Below the pieces are notes generated by a model. It was not told the origin of the DNA. It searched no databases and saw nothing but the letters and a program-made list of their open reading frames with translations. A stretch of 7,640 bases of DNA from NCBI GenBank assembly GCA_045589215.1, contig JAZNOQ010000015.1:1-7640 (forward strand), read 5' to 3'. How positions within the stretch are numbered: position 1 is the first letter of the stretch; each line of letters starts with the position of its first letter. Origin of the DNA: JAZNOQ01 sp045589215. Lineage in GTDB: Bacteria > Bacillota > Clostridia > Oscillospirales > CAG-272. Positions 1-5,567 of this stretch are shown one piece after another. A program made the translations under genes and the position numbers.

Positions 1-27
1 GTCCCATTTCTTCAAAGGAGGAGAAAA

Positions 28-1977
28 ATGAAAAACAAAAGATCGACCAAAAATGCTTTGTTCAGCAGTGTGCTTGCACTCTTGCTTTGCTTTTCGATGC
101 TACTCGGAACGACCTATGCTTGGTTTACCGATAGCGTGACCTCGGCAAATAACATCATCAAATCGGGAGACCTCGACGTGGACGTTTACTACGGAGATCC
201 CGCAGACGAAAAGAGCGTGGAAGGCGTTTCTACTCTCTTTAGCGACGTGGCTCTTTGGGAGCCCGGCGCGGTCGCTTATGAAAACCTGACGGTCGTAAAT
301 AAGGGAACGCTTGCTCTGAAGTATCAGATGGCGATGAATTTCCTGAATGCAAACTACGTTGAAGATGCCGATGGCACCCATAGCCTTGCCGATATTCTGC
401 AGGTTGGCGTCGTCGAAGGCGGACTTGATGACGCGCTTACCCGCGACGAGGTAATCGCATCGGTCACCGAATGGAAGCCGCTTGAGTCCTTTCAGCTTGC
501 GGATAGCTCCCTGCTTGCAAACACCCTCGCCGAAACGCTCGGCGTGGTGATCTATTGGGAGCCCGGTTCGAACGACAATCTCTTTAACGTCAAGGACGGT
601 AAGGTGACAAGCGACGGCGCGGACTATCTCCACATCGACCTCGGCATCACGCTCCTTGCTACCCAGATGGCATATGAGCCCGATAGCTTTGACGAGAAAT
701 ACGACGAGGGTGCAGAGTATCCCGCGGCAGTTGGCGGCACGCTTGATGCAGGTGCTACCGAGCCGCTGAGACTGAACGTTGGAAACGTTACTGTCACCGT
801 ACCCGTAGGTGCGCCCACAGGCAGCTATAAGCTCGAGGTATCGAGCTTTGACACCGAGGTGGATGCGGACGGAAACACAAACGTAGACACCGACTTCAGC
901 CTTTCGAAGGACGGTGTAGCAGTTACCCCCGGCACGACGAAATATGATGTTGAGCTGCAGATCGATATTATGTCGAAGATTATGAGTCTGAAGCATAAGG
1001 GCGAGGATATTGCCGCTTACAACTATGATAAGTTCACCGGAGTGATCTCCTTCGAGACCACTTCCTTCAGCCCGTTCTCGGTCGAGTATGATGTCTTCGG
1101 CACCGAGGTCGTCCTCGGCGGTGAGGATGGAAGACAGATCCAGCACGGCTTCTTTGAGGGCGTGAATCCCGCAGACAAAGAACTTGACCCGTCCTTAAAG
1201 GAAGCTGATTCCAAGTATATCGCCGTTGACTACATGAAGAACGGCGTAACGTACTATGCCGTCAGCGAACGTGCGACTACGATCATTCTTGATGATGCTA
1301 CAGAAGCAGAGTACATATTCGAAAACGGTGATTATAGCGATCTTGTGCAGACCAATATGAGTGGACAGCTTCACAATGTTGTGTCCGCGCTAAGAAGCAA
1401 TTCTCATAGTACCGTATATATTTTGCCGGGTGACTACAAGCAAGCCTCTACCGTTTATATTCGTTCCGATATGGAAATCATTGGCTTGGGCGAAGCTAAA
1501 GACATTAGAATATATAAGGAGACTTCTTCTGACTCCAACAGACATTTGCTGAATGTGAGCGGCTCTGAAGGCACGGAATATGTTGATGTAACAATCAGAA
1601 ATCTCTACCTCAACGCAACAACTGACACAAATGGGAAGCAGAAAGGTAAGATGCAAGATAATGCTGCCGTTCAGGCTTATGATCTTGCCAAAGTAAAGTG
1701 CTATAACCTCATTGTAGAAAAAGAAACGGATCCCAACAACAAAAGCTTTTATTCTGAAAATGCAGCATTCTACGTCAATGGAAACGATAAGGCAGGAGCT
1801 TATCTGTACGTGGAAAATACAGTTGTTAGTTCAACATATGTATTAAGCTTTAAAGGCCGATATAAGTTCTACTACTCTGAGTTGAAAACAAAGAATGGAG
1901 AAGGAGATTATACGCGTTCTACCTCCTCTATTAAAAACGAGCAAATGGCATGGGACGACTGGGATTGGGAAAAGTGA
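28..1977 (+). CDS. Secreted SipW-type signal peptide protein, TasA/camelysin-like, with C-terminal beta-helix-like region
   Basis: A 649-residue exported protein. The start is supported by AAAGGAGG at 14-21, six bases before the ATG. A basic N-terminus (KNKR) and hydrophobic stretch (about 11-28) lead to TTYAWFTD (28-35) and NNIIKSGDLDVDVYY (41-55), the hallmark of signal peptides cut by the SipW-type signal peptidase; cleavage after Ala31 is likely. Residues 70-235 match the TasA-like pattern of clostridial proteins (LWEPG at 76-80, NKGTLALKY at 91-99, YWEPGSNDN at 176-184, ATQ..YEPDSF at 211-221). Residues 250-355 look like a beta-rich domain ending TTSFSPFSVEYD (344-355). Residues about 445-620 resemble a right-handed beta-helix (VYILPGDY at 463-470, then recurring short strands such as VTIRNLYL and KVKCYNLIV). 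There is no LPXTG motif or C-terminal anchor helix; the chain ends AWDDWDWEK. Likely a matrix, fibre or adhesin-type surface protein; its exact role is unknown. No signal peptidase gene is in the window. Confidence 0.85.
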   Translation: MKNKRSTKNALFSSVLALLLCFSMLLGTTYAWFTDSVTSANNIIKSGDLDVDVYYGDPADEKSVEGVSTLFSDVALWEPGAVAYENLTVVNKGTLALKYQMAMNFLNANYVEDADGTHSLADILQVGVVEGGLDDALTRDEVIASVTEWKPLESFQLADSSLLANTLAETLGVVIYWEPGSNDNLFNVKDGKVTSDGADYLHIDLGITLLATQMAYEPDSFDEKYDEGAEYPAAVGGTLDAGATEPLRLNVGNVTVTVPVGAPTGSYKLEVSSFDTEVDADGNTNVDTDFSLSKDGVAVTPGTTKYDVELQIDIMSKIMSLKHKGEDIAAYNYDKFTGVISFETTSFSPFSVEYDVFGTEVVLGGEDGRQIQHGFFEGVNPADKELDPSLKEADSKYIAVDYMKNGVTYYAVSERATTIILDDATEAEYIFENGDYSDLVQTNMSGQLHNVVSALRSNSHSTVYILPGDYKQASTVYIRSDMEIIGLGEAKDIRIYKETSSDSNRHLLNVSGSEGTEYVDVTIRNLYLNATTDTNGKQKGKMQDNAAVQAYDLAKVKCYNLIVEKETDPNNKSFYSENAAFYVNGNDKAGAYLYVENTVVSSTYVLSFKGRYKFYYSELKTKNGEGDYTRSTSSIKNEQMAWDDWDWEK

Positions 1978-1997
1978 TCACAAAATGAAATAACAAA

Positions 1998-2031
1998 CGC
2001 CCCCGAGGTTTTCTCGGGGGCGTACCTTTTT
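1998..2031 (+). terminator. Rho-independent terminator after the TasA-like gene, possibly bidirectional
   Basis: A perfect 10-bp GC-rich stem pairs CGCCCCCGAG (1998-2007) with CTCGGGGGCG (2013-2022) around a 5-base loop. ACC and then five T residues (2027-2031) follow. It begins 20 bases after the stop at 1977. Read on the minus strand, the same stem is followed by a T-rich stretch (1998 down to 1981), so it may also stop the convergent azlCD transcript. Confidence 0.9.
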
Positions 2032-2035
2032 CGTA

Positions 2036-2057
2036 GGGCGGGGGCTTGCTCCCGCCG
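2036..2057. repeat. GC-rich palindrome, candidate interspersed repeat element
   Basis: GGCGGGGGC (2037-2045) and GCTCCCGCC (2048-2056) form an almost perfect hairpin with one G-T pair and a very tight loop. It lies five bases past the T-tract of the preceding terminator and directly beyond the azlD stop codon (2064-2062, minus strand). Short palindromes of this kind in convergent gaps are often repetitive extragenic elements. Only one copy is in this window, so the repeat status is inferred. It could equally be the first 3' hairpin of the azlCD messenger. Confidence 0.5.
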
Positions 2058-2061
2058 CGGT

Positions 2062-2379
2062 TTATGAAAGGCAATACTTCATCAAAAGCTCAACTGCAAG
2101 TGCCGTCACGCACGATACGATCGCGACGAGGGTGAGTCCCTTGCCCTTTACGGCGAAGATGCCGCCGACAAGGAGACCTGCCGCCGCCGATGCGACGTGT
2201 CCCGTTGCGTAAAGTGCCGCGGGGAAGGTCATTGCGGTAAGCACCGTGTAGGGGATGTAATGGAGAAAGGATCTCACGAAGCGGTTCGTGATCTTTTTCT
2301 GCACAGCCGCGAAGGGAATTGCGCGAATGAGGTAGGTCGATCCTGCGAGGATCAGGAGATAGATCCAGAAGTCCTTCAT
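2062..2379 (-). CDS. azlD: AzlD family small subunit of branched-chain amino acid exporter
   Basis: A 105-residue, very hydrophobic protein, the usual size for AzlD. It is expected to sit in the cytoplasmic membrane with AzlC and export branched-chain amino acids or toxic analogues such as azaleucine. Visible family features are TYLIRAIPF (15-23), the R-x-IPF motif near the end of the first membrane segment; FLHYIPYTVLTAMTFPAALY (38-57), matching the conserved LPy.vL.A...P stretch; and two further hydrophobic segments at about 63-77 and 81-100. The ATG at 2379 is chosen over an upstream in-frame one because it has a strong ribosome binding site and overlaps the azlC stop as ATGA, typical of translational coupling. 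The 25 residues added by the upstream start are Arg/Gly-rich and come from DNA coding for the AzlC tail. Substrate is inferred from family. Confidence 0.92.
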   Translation of the reverse strand: MKDFWIYLLILAGSTYLIRAIPFAAVQKKITNRFVRSFLHYIPYTVLTAMTFPAALYATGHVASAAAGLLVGGIFAVKGKGLTLVAIVSCVTALAVELLMKYCLS

Positions 2380-3086
2380 GCGTCCGCCTCCTCTCCGTTT
2401 TCTCCCTTGATCGGAAAGACGAGCGAGCCAAATACTGCCGCCACAACGGCACAAATGCTGATCGAAATGCCCGAGGGGATCTCTTTCAGCACGGGGATAT
2501 AGTAGAACAGCCCGTGCAGAAGCGCCGTAACACCAACGACTGCGAGGATCGCATGCGATCTCTTCGCCTCGGGGGCGACGATCGCGAGGAACATACCGTA
2601 GATCGCGAGGCAGAGTGCGTTCATCACGATGGCGGGCAGGACGTTACCCAGCACGCTTCCGAGAAGGGTTCCGAGAGCCCAACCGACGTAGGGCATGACC
2701 GAAAGTCCGAGGAAGAATTTCGTGCTGACCTCCTTCTCCGCTGACGCGACCGCGAAGATCTCGTCGGTCATAAAGAAGCCGAGGAGCCAACGCTTCCATC
2801 CGCGGAAGGTGGGCTCGGTCTTTTGCGAGAGGGAGACCGACATGAAGGAATAGCGAATGTTGATCGTGAGCTGGGAGATCAGCATTTCAAGGTATTGCCC
2901 GGGGAAGATCATCACCCCGATGCCTGCGAGCTGTCCCGCAGAGGTCAGAGTCATCATTGAAATGAGGACTGCTTGCCACCAATCGAAGCCGTAGGAGACA
3001 GCCATAATGCCGAAGGTAAAGGACACCGAGAGGTACCCGAGTCCAATCGGGATGCCGCTCTTTAGTCCGCGTTTGAAGGAATTCAT
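2376..3086 (-). CDS. azlC: AzlC family large subunit of branched-chain amino acid exporter
   Basis: A 236-residue polytopic membrane protein, the usual AzlC length. Family motifs are visible in order: GIPIGLGYLSVSFTFGI (11-27) at the start of the first membrane segment, TSAGQLAGI (48-56), NIRYSFMSVSLS (76-87), GFFMTDEIFAV (103-113) with the conserved DE pair, and GWALGTLLG (135-143). Hydrophobic segments continue to about residue 224, followed by a short acidic tail (GENGEEADA). With AzlD it should form a proton-driven exporter of leucine, isoleucine, valine or analogues; the substrate is inferred from family. The ATG at 3086 matches the usual N-terminus, but no convincing Shine-Dalgarno sequence precedes it, unlike every other gene here. 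It is the first gene of a two-gene operon, divergent from the liv importer. No Lrp-type regulator gene (AzlB-like) is present in the window. Confidence 0.93.
   Translation of the reverse strand: MNSFKRGLKSGIPIGLGYLSVSFTFGIMAVSYGFDWWQAVLISMMTLTSAGQLAGIGVMIFPGQYLEMLISQLTINIRYSFMSVSLSQKTEPTFRGWKRWLLGFFMTDEIFAVASAEKEVSTKFFLGLSVMPYVGWALGTLLGSVLGNVLPAIVMNALCLAIYGMFLAIVAPEAKRSHAILAVVGVTALLHGLFYYIPVLKEIPSGISISICAVVAAVFGSLVFPIKGENGEEADA
2387..2392 (-). promoter_or_regulatory. Ribosome binding site of azlD
   Basis: On the minus strand AGGAGG lies inside the end of azlC, seven bases before the ATG at 2379. It fixes the azlD start at 2379 rather than at 2454. Confidence 0.85.
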
Positions 3087-3116
3087 CTGTGAAAGCCGTC
3101 CGTTTCCGAAAATGTA

Positions 3117-3138
3117 GGCGGCAATTTTCCGTGCCGCC
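3117..3138 (-). promoter_or_regulatory. Hairpin in the azlCD 5' leader
   Basis: On the minus strand GGCGGCA (3138-3132) pairs perfectly with TGCCGCC (3123-3117) around an 8-base loop. It lies within the roughly 60-base leader predicted from the azlCD promoter and ends 30 bases before the start codon. There is no T-tract after it, so it is not an ordinary terminator. Its function is unknown; messenger stabilisation or a regulatory structure are possible. Confidence 0.45.
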
Positions 3139-3153
3139 GTTCAAGTGTTGTAT

Positions 3154-3182
3154 ATTATAGCACAAACGGTGTATAAATGCAA
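3154..3182 (-). promoter_or_regulatory. Predicted sigma-A-type promoter of azlCD
   Basis: On the minus strand a perfect TATAAT (3159-3154) is preceded by an extended -10 TGC (3162-3160). A partial -35 box TTGCAT (3182-3177) lies 17 bases upstream. Transcription would start near 3147, giving a leader of about 60 bases. The perfect, extended -10 makes up for the poor -35 box. Confidence 0.7.
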
Positions 3183-3187
3183 GACCT

Positions 3188-3289
3188 TTTTCACATTCTT
3201 GCACAGAGACTTGAAAAAACCCTTGCGAGAGGGAAAAGAAAAGCAATATTTATGCAAATCCACAACGGAAATTTTCACATAAGACTTGA
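3188..3289 (+). repeat. Imperfect direct repeat in the azlC-livJ intergenic region
   Basis: TTTTCACAT occurs at 3188-3196 and again at 3272-3280. AGACTTGA occurs at 3207-3214 and 3282-3289. The two blocks are 10 bases apart in the first copy and one base apart in the second. In the second copy AGACTTGA contains most of the liv -35 box. This may be a decayed duplication of the promoter-upstream region or a pair of regulator sites. The rest of this intergenic stretch is AT-rich with no open reading frame I can support. Confidence 0.4.
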
Positions 3290-3314
3290 CAATGTGCCTG
3301 AAAAGGTGTATACT
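3286..3314 (+). promoter_or_regulatory. Predicted strong sigma-A-type promoter of the liv operon
   Basis: A perfect TTGACA (3286-3291) and TATACT (3309-3314, five of six matches to TATAAT) are separated by the ideal 17 bases. Transcription would begin near 3321, about 48 bases before the livJ start codon. It is the best promoter match I found in the window and fits high production of the binding protein. Confidence 0.85.
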
Positions 3315-3324
3315 AATCTTAATC

Positions 3325-3343
3325 GCATGAATTTTATTCATGC
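3325..3343 (+). promoter_or_regulatory. Perfect inverted repeat at the liv transcription start, candidate operator or leader hairpin
   Basis: GCATGAAT (3325-3332) and ATTCATGC (3336-3343) are perfect inverted repeats separated by TTT. They begin ten bases after the -10 box, almost at the expected transcription start. As DNA this is a classic position for a repressor operator; as RNA it would form an 8-bp hairpin at the very 5' end of the message. The sequence does not tell which applies. Confidence 0.55.
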
Positions 3344-3352
3344 AAATAAAAT

Positions 3353-3357
3353 GGAGG
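3353..3357 (+). promoter_or_regulatory. Ribosome binding site of livJ
   Basis: GGAGG lies 11 bases before the ATG at 3369, slightly farther than usual. It decides the start: in-frame ATGs upstream (3327 and 3351) have no such site, and translation from 3369 gives a clean lipoprotein signal peptide. Confidence 0.75.
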
Positions 3358-3368
3358 CTTTCATTATT

Positions 3369-4541
3369 ATGAAACACTTTAGACTTCTGGCACTCGCGCT
3401 CGCTCTCGTGCTTTCCCTCGGAATGCTCGTAGCCTGCAGCGCACCCAACTACGCAGAAAACAACACCGAGTTCATCATCGGCGTTTCCGGCCCTCTGACC
3501 GGCGGTGCTGCAATGTACGGCGAGGCTGTTCGCAACTCCGCACAGATGGCTGTTGACGAGATCAACGCCGCAGGCGGTCTCAACGGCGTTATGTTCAAGC
3601 TCGTTGCAACCGATGACAAGCACGACGCAAACAACGTCAAGACCAACTACTCCGCAATGTACGAGGGCGGTATGCAGGTATCTCTCGGTACCGTTACCAC
3701 CGCTCCCGGTCTTGAGTACAAGAACCTCGCAAAGGACGACAACGTCTTCTTCCTCACCCCCTCGGCTTCCGGTGACAAGATCCCCGAGTTCGACAACGGC
3801 TACCAGATGTGCTTCGCAGACGGTAACCAGGGTAAGGTTGCTGCAGAGTTCGTAAACGCAAACTACGCAGGTCAGACCATCGGTGCGTTCTACAAGGCTG
3901 ACGAGGACTACTCGAAGGGCATCTTCCAGCAGTTCAAGGACAACCTTGATCCGTCCGTTACGGTCGTTGCTACCAACTTTACCGATGCAAATGCAACCGA
4001 CTTCTCGACGCAGATCGACACGCTGAAGGACTACAAGTTTATCTTCATGCCTACCTACTATGATCCTGCATCCCTCTTCTTGAAGCAGGCAAAGGACATC
4101 ATCGCTCCCGATGCAGTTTACTACGGCTGTGACGGTTTCGACGGCATCGATCGCATTGAGGGCTTCGACATCAACGAGATCCCTCAGGCAGTTACCATGC
4201 TCTCCCACTTCAACTCGAAGGCTACCGAGGGTAAGGCGAAGGAATACATCGACAAGTACACCGAGAAGTATCCGGGTGCTCCTCTCAACCAGTTCGGCGC
4301 TTCGGCATACGACTGTGTATATGCGATCTACGGCGCAATGAAGGCTGCGATTGATGCAGGCAAGGAGATCCCCGTAACGATCAGCGCTTCCGACCTTTGC
4401 GACATCCTGAAGGATCAGTTCGCAAACGGCTACACCTACACGAACGGCGTTACCGGCGCATCCATCAAGTGGGAATCCACGGGCTACGTCAACAAGCAGG
4501 CGATCCAGTACGTGATCAAGGAAGCAAACGCTGCCGAGTAA
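3369..4541 (+). CDS. livJ: Branched-chain amino acid ABC transporter substrate-binding lipoprotein
   Basis: A 390-residue extracellular binding protein, tethered by lipid to the outer face of the membrane. The N-terminus MKHFR, a hydrophobic Leu/Ala stretch (6-19) and the lipobox LVAC (20-23) predict lipidation at Cys23. The type I periplasmic-binding fold of the LivJ/LivK family is shown by IIGVSGPLTGGAAMYGE (36-52) and the run AVDEINAAGGLNG (61-73). The LGTVTTAP segment (106-113) and LTPSASGD (129-136) are where LivJ-type proteins place Ser/Thr residues contacting the ligand's amino and carboxyl groups. GCDGFDGID (253-261) may supply the acidic residue for the amino group; this is inferred. 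First gene of the liv operon, behind its own strong promoter and separated from livH by a hairpin. Leucine, isoleucine or valine is the likely ligand given the neighbours, but relatives bind other amino acids, amides or urea. Confidence 0.93.
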   Translation: MKHFRLLALALALVLSLGMLVACSAPNYAENNTEFIIGVSGPLTGGAAMYGEAVRNSAQMAVDEINAAGGLNGVMFKLVATDDKHDANNVKTNYSAMYEGGMQVSLGTVTTAPGLEYKNLAKDDNVFFLTPSASGDKIPEFDNGYQMCFADGNQGKVAAEFVNANYAGQTIGAFYKADEDYSKGIFQQFKDNLDPSVTVVATNFTDANATDFSTQIDTLKDYKFIFMPTYYDPASLFLKQAKDIIAPDAVYYGCDGFDGIDRIEGFDINEIPQAVTMLSHFNSKATEGKAKEYIDKYTEKYPGAPLNQFGASAYDCVYAIYGAMKAAIDAGKEIPVTISASDLCDILKDQFANGYTYTNGVTGASIKWESTGYVNKQAIQYVIKEANAAE

Positions 4542-4587
4542 TCACAAGGGGAATTTTCCCGTACAAATCAATTATTCGAACAGAATC

Positions 4588-4623
4588 ACTGCATATACTG
4601 CCCGACGTGGCAGTATATGCAGT
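4588..4623 (+). promoter_or_regulatory. Perfect 15-bp intercistronic hairpin between livJ and livH
   Basis: ACTGCATATACTGCC (4588-4602) is perfectly complementary to GGCAGTATATGCAGT (4609-4623), with a 6-base loop. Five T residues follow at 4629-4633, offset by five bases. It sits 46 bases after livJ and 71 before livH. In binding-protein operons such hairpins commonly protect the upstream message or terminate part of the transcripts, so that binding protein is made in excess over permease. That role is inferred here. A smaller palindrome (GGGAA/TTCCC, 4549-4560) lies just before it. Confidence 0.8.
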
Positions 4624-4694
4624 TATGGTTTTTATGGAAACGGCGAAAAAGCCCGCTCCGACGCTGTTTTTCTGTTCGGTAGCAAGGAAACACT

Positions 4695-5567
4695 ATGGAA
4701 CAAATTTTAACGACACTGATCAACGGGCTCAGCATCGGCGGTATCTACGCAATGATCGCTCTCGGTTACACGATGGTGTACGGTATCGCGAAAATGCTGA
4801 ACTTTGCACACGGCGATGTCATCATGGTCGGCGGATACCTGATCTACGTCTTTATGGCGACGAAGAATCCGCTTCTTGCGATCCTCCTCTCTGTGATCGG
4901 TTGTATCATTCTTGGCATAACGATCGAAAAGATCGCGTACAAGCCTCTCCGCGGTGCGTCTCCGCTTGCAGTCCTCATTACTGCGATCGGTATGAGCTAT
5001 CTCCTTCAGAGCCTTGCACAGATCATTTTCGGCTCGGCGTCAAAGATGGTCACGGTGTATGATTTCGGCACCGTTAAGCTTTGGGGGATCACCGTGCAGA
5101 TCTCGTCTCTCGTTACCCTCGGCGTTACCGTTGTCGTGATGGTCATTCTGACCCTCTTCATCAAGTTCACGAGACTCGGCCGCGCGATGATCGCGGTATC
5201 CGAGGACAAGGGCGCGGCACAGCTTATGGGCATCAACGTCAATAAGATCATCACCGTCACCTTTGCGATCGGCTCGGCACTTGCTGCGCTTGCAGGGCTT
5301 TTCTATTTGCTAAAGGCTCCCGTCATCTCAAGCACGCTCGGCGCGATGCCCGGTATCAAGGCATTCACGGCGGCGGTCATCGGCGGTATCGGCTCGATCC
5401 CCGGTGCAATGCTCGGCGGAATTCTTCTCGGTATGGTCGAATGCATCTCATCGCAGATCCCTGTGATCTCTCCTTATACCGATGCCATTGAATTTGCGAT
5501 CCTGATCGTGATCCTGCTCGTCAGACCGACAGGCTTCCTCGGTAAGAAACGGAGGGAAAAGGTATGA
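4695..5567 (+). CDS. livH: Branched-chain amino acid ABC transporter permease LivH
   Basis: A 290-residue integral membrane protein, the normal LivH length, forming the membrane channel with LivM. Family motifs in order: GGIYAMIALGYTMVYGI (15-31), NFAHGD (36-41), KPLRG (83-87) followed by LAVLITAIGMSYLLQ (91-105), the cytoplasmic coupling segment GRAMIAVSEDKGAAQLMGIN (162-181) that would contact an ATPase subunit, GGIGSIPGAMLGG (230-242), and RPTGFLGKK (277-285) near the C-terminus. About eight hydrophobic segments are visible. AAGGA at 4684-4688, six bases before the ATG, supports the start. The stop overlaps the livM start as ATGA, so translation is probably coupled. It follows livJ after a 153-base gap with a strong hairpin and has no obvious promoter of its own. 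Confidence 0.95.
   Translation: MEQILTTLINGLSIGGIYAMIALGYTMVYGIAKMLNFAHGDVIMVGGYLIYVFMATKNPLLAILLSVIGCIILGITIEKIAYKPLRGASPLAVLITAIGMSYLLQSLAQIIFGSASKMVTVYDFGTVKLWGITVQISSLVTLGVTVVVMVILTLFIKFTRLGRAMIAVSEDKGAAQLMGINVNKIITVTFAIGSALAALAGLFYLLKAPVISSTLGAMPGIKAFTAAVIGGIGSIPGAMLGGILLGMVECISSQIPVISPYTDAIEFAILIVILLVRPTGFLGKKRREKV

Larger units (their letters stand above)
3252..3347 (+). repeat. Two copies of ATGCAAAT flanking the liv promoter
   Basis: ATGCAAAT is found at 3252-3259 (upstream of the -35 box) and at 3340-3347 (after the -10 box), 88 bases apart. A related ATGCAAG lies at 3177-3183 over the azlCD -35 box. An 8-base match in AT-rich DNA could be chance, but the positions around both promoters make operator half-sites conceivable. 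Confidence 0.25.

Noticed and set aside
88..90. Cys21 in the TasA-like signal peptide as a lipoprotein site
   Set aside because: The preceding residues are LLL, with no small residue at -1, and the SipW-type cleavage region TTYAWFTD follows in the usual place.
100..1146. A long minus-strand open frame (348 codons) opposite the TasA-like gene
   Set aside because: The plus-strand gene has a signal peptide, a ribosome binding site and family motifs. The antisense frame has no recognisable motifs and arises from the codon bias of the real gene.
2380..2454. A 25-residue N-terminal extension of AzlD
   Set aside because: The extension is encoded by the out-of-frame end of azlC, is Arg/Gly-rich, and is bypassed by a good ribosome binding site at 2392-2387.
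3220..3233. A CCCT/AGGG mini-hairpin followed on the minus strand by six T residues, as a terminator
   Set aside because: The stem has only four or five pairs, and no minus-strand gene upstream would need it.
3177..3368. In-frame upstream ATGs that would lengthen LivJ by up to 64 residues
   Set aside because: They lie over or upstream of the promoter, or lack a ribosome binding site. They would also bury the lipoprotein signal peptide inside the protein.
3141..4208. A 355-codon minus-strand open frame opposite livJ
   Set aside because: It is antisense to a clear LivJ gene and its product has no sensible domain pattern, so it is a shadow of codon bias.
4549..4560. GGGAA/TTCCC palindrome directly after livJ as a terminator
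   Set aside because: The stem has five pairs with a 2-base loop and no T-tract after it, which is too weak next to the 15-bp hairpin downstream.
4397..5062. A plus-strand open frame in another phase spanning the end of livJ, the hairpin and the start of livH
   Set aside because: It overlaps two well-supported genes and crosses a strong hairpin, and its translation looks like out-of-frame sequence.
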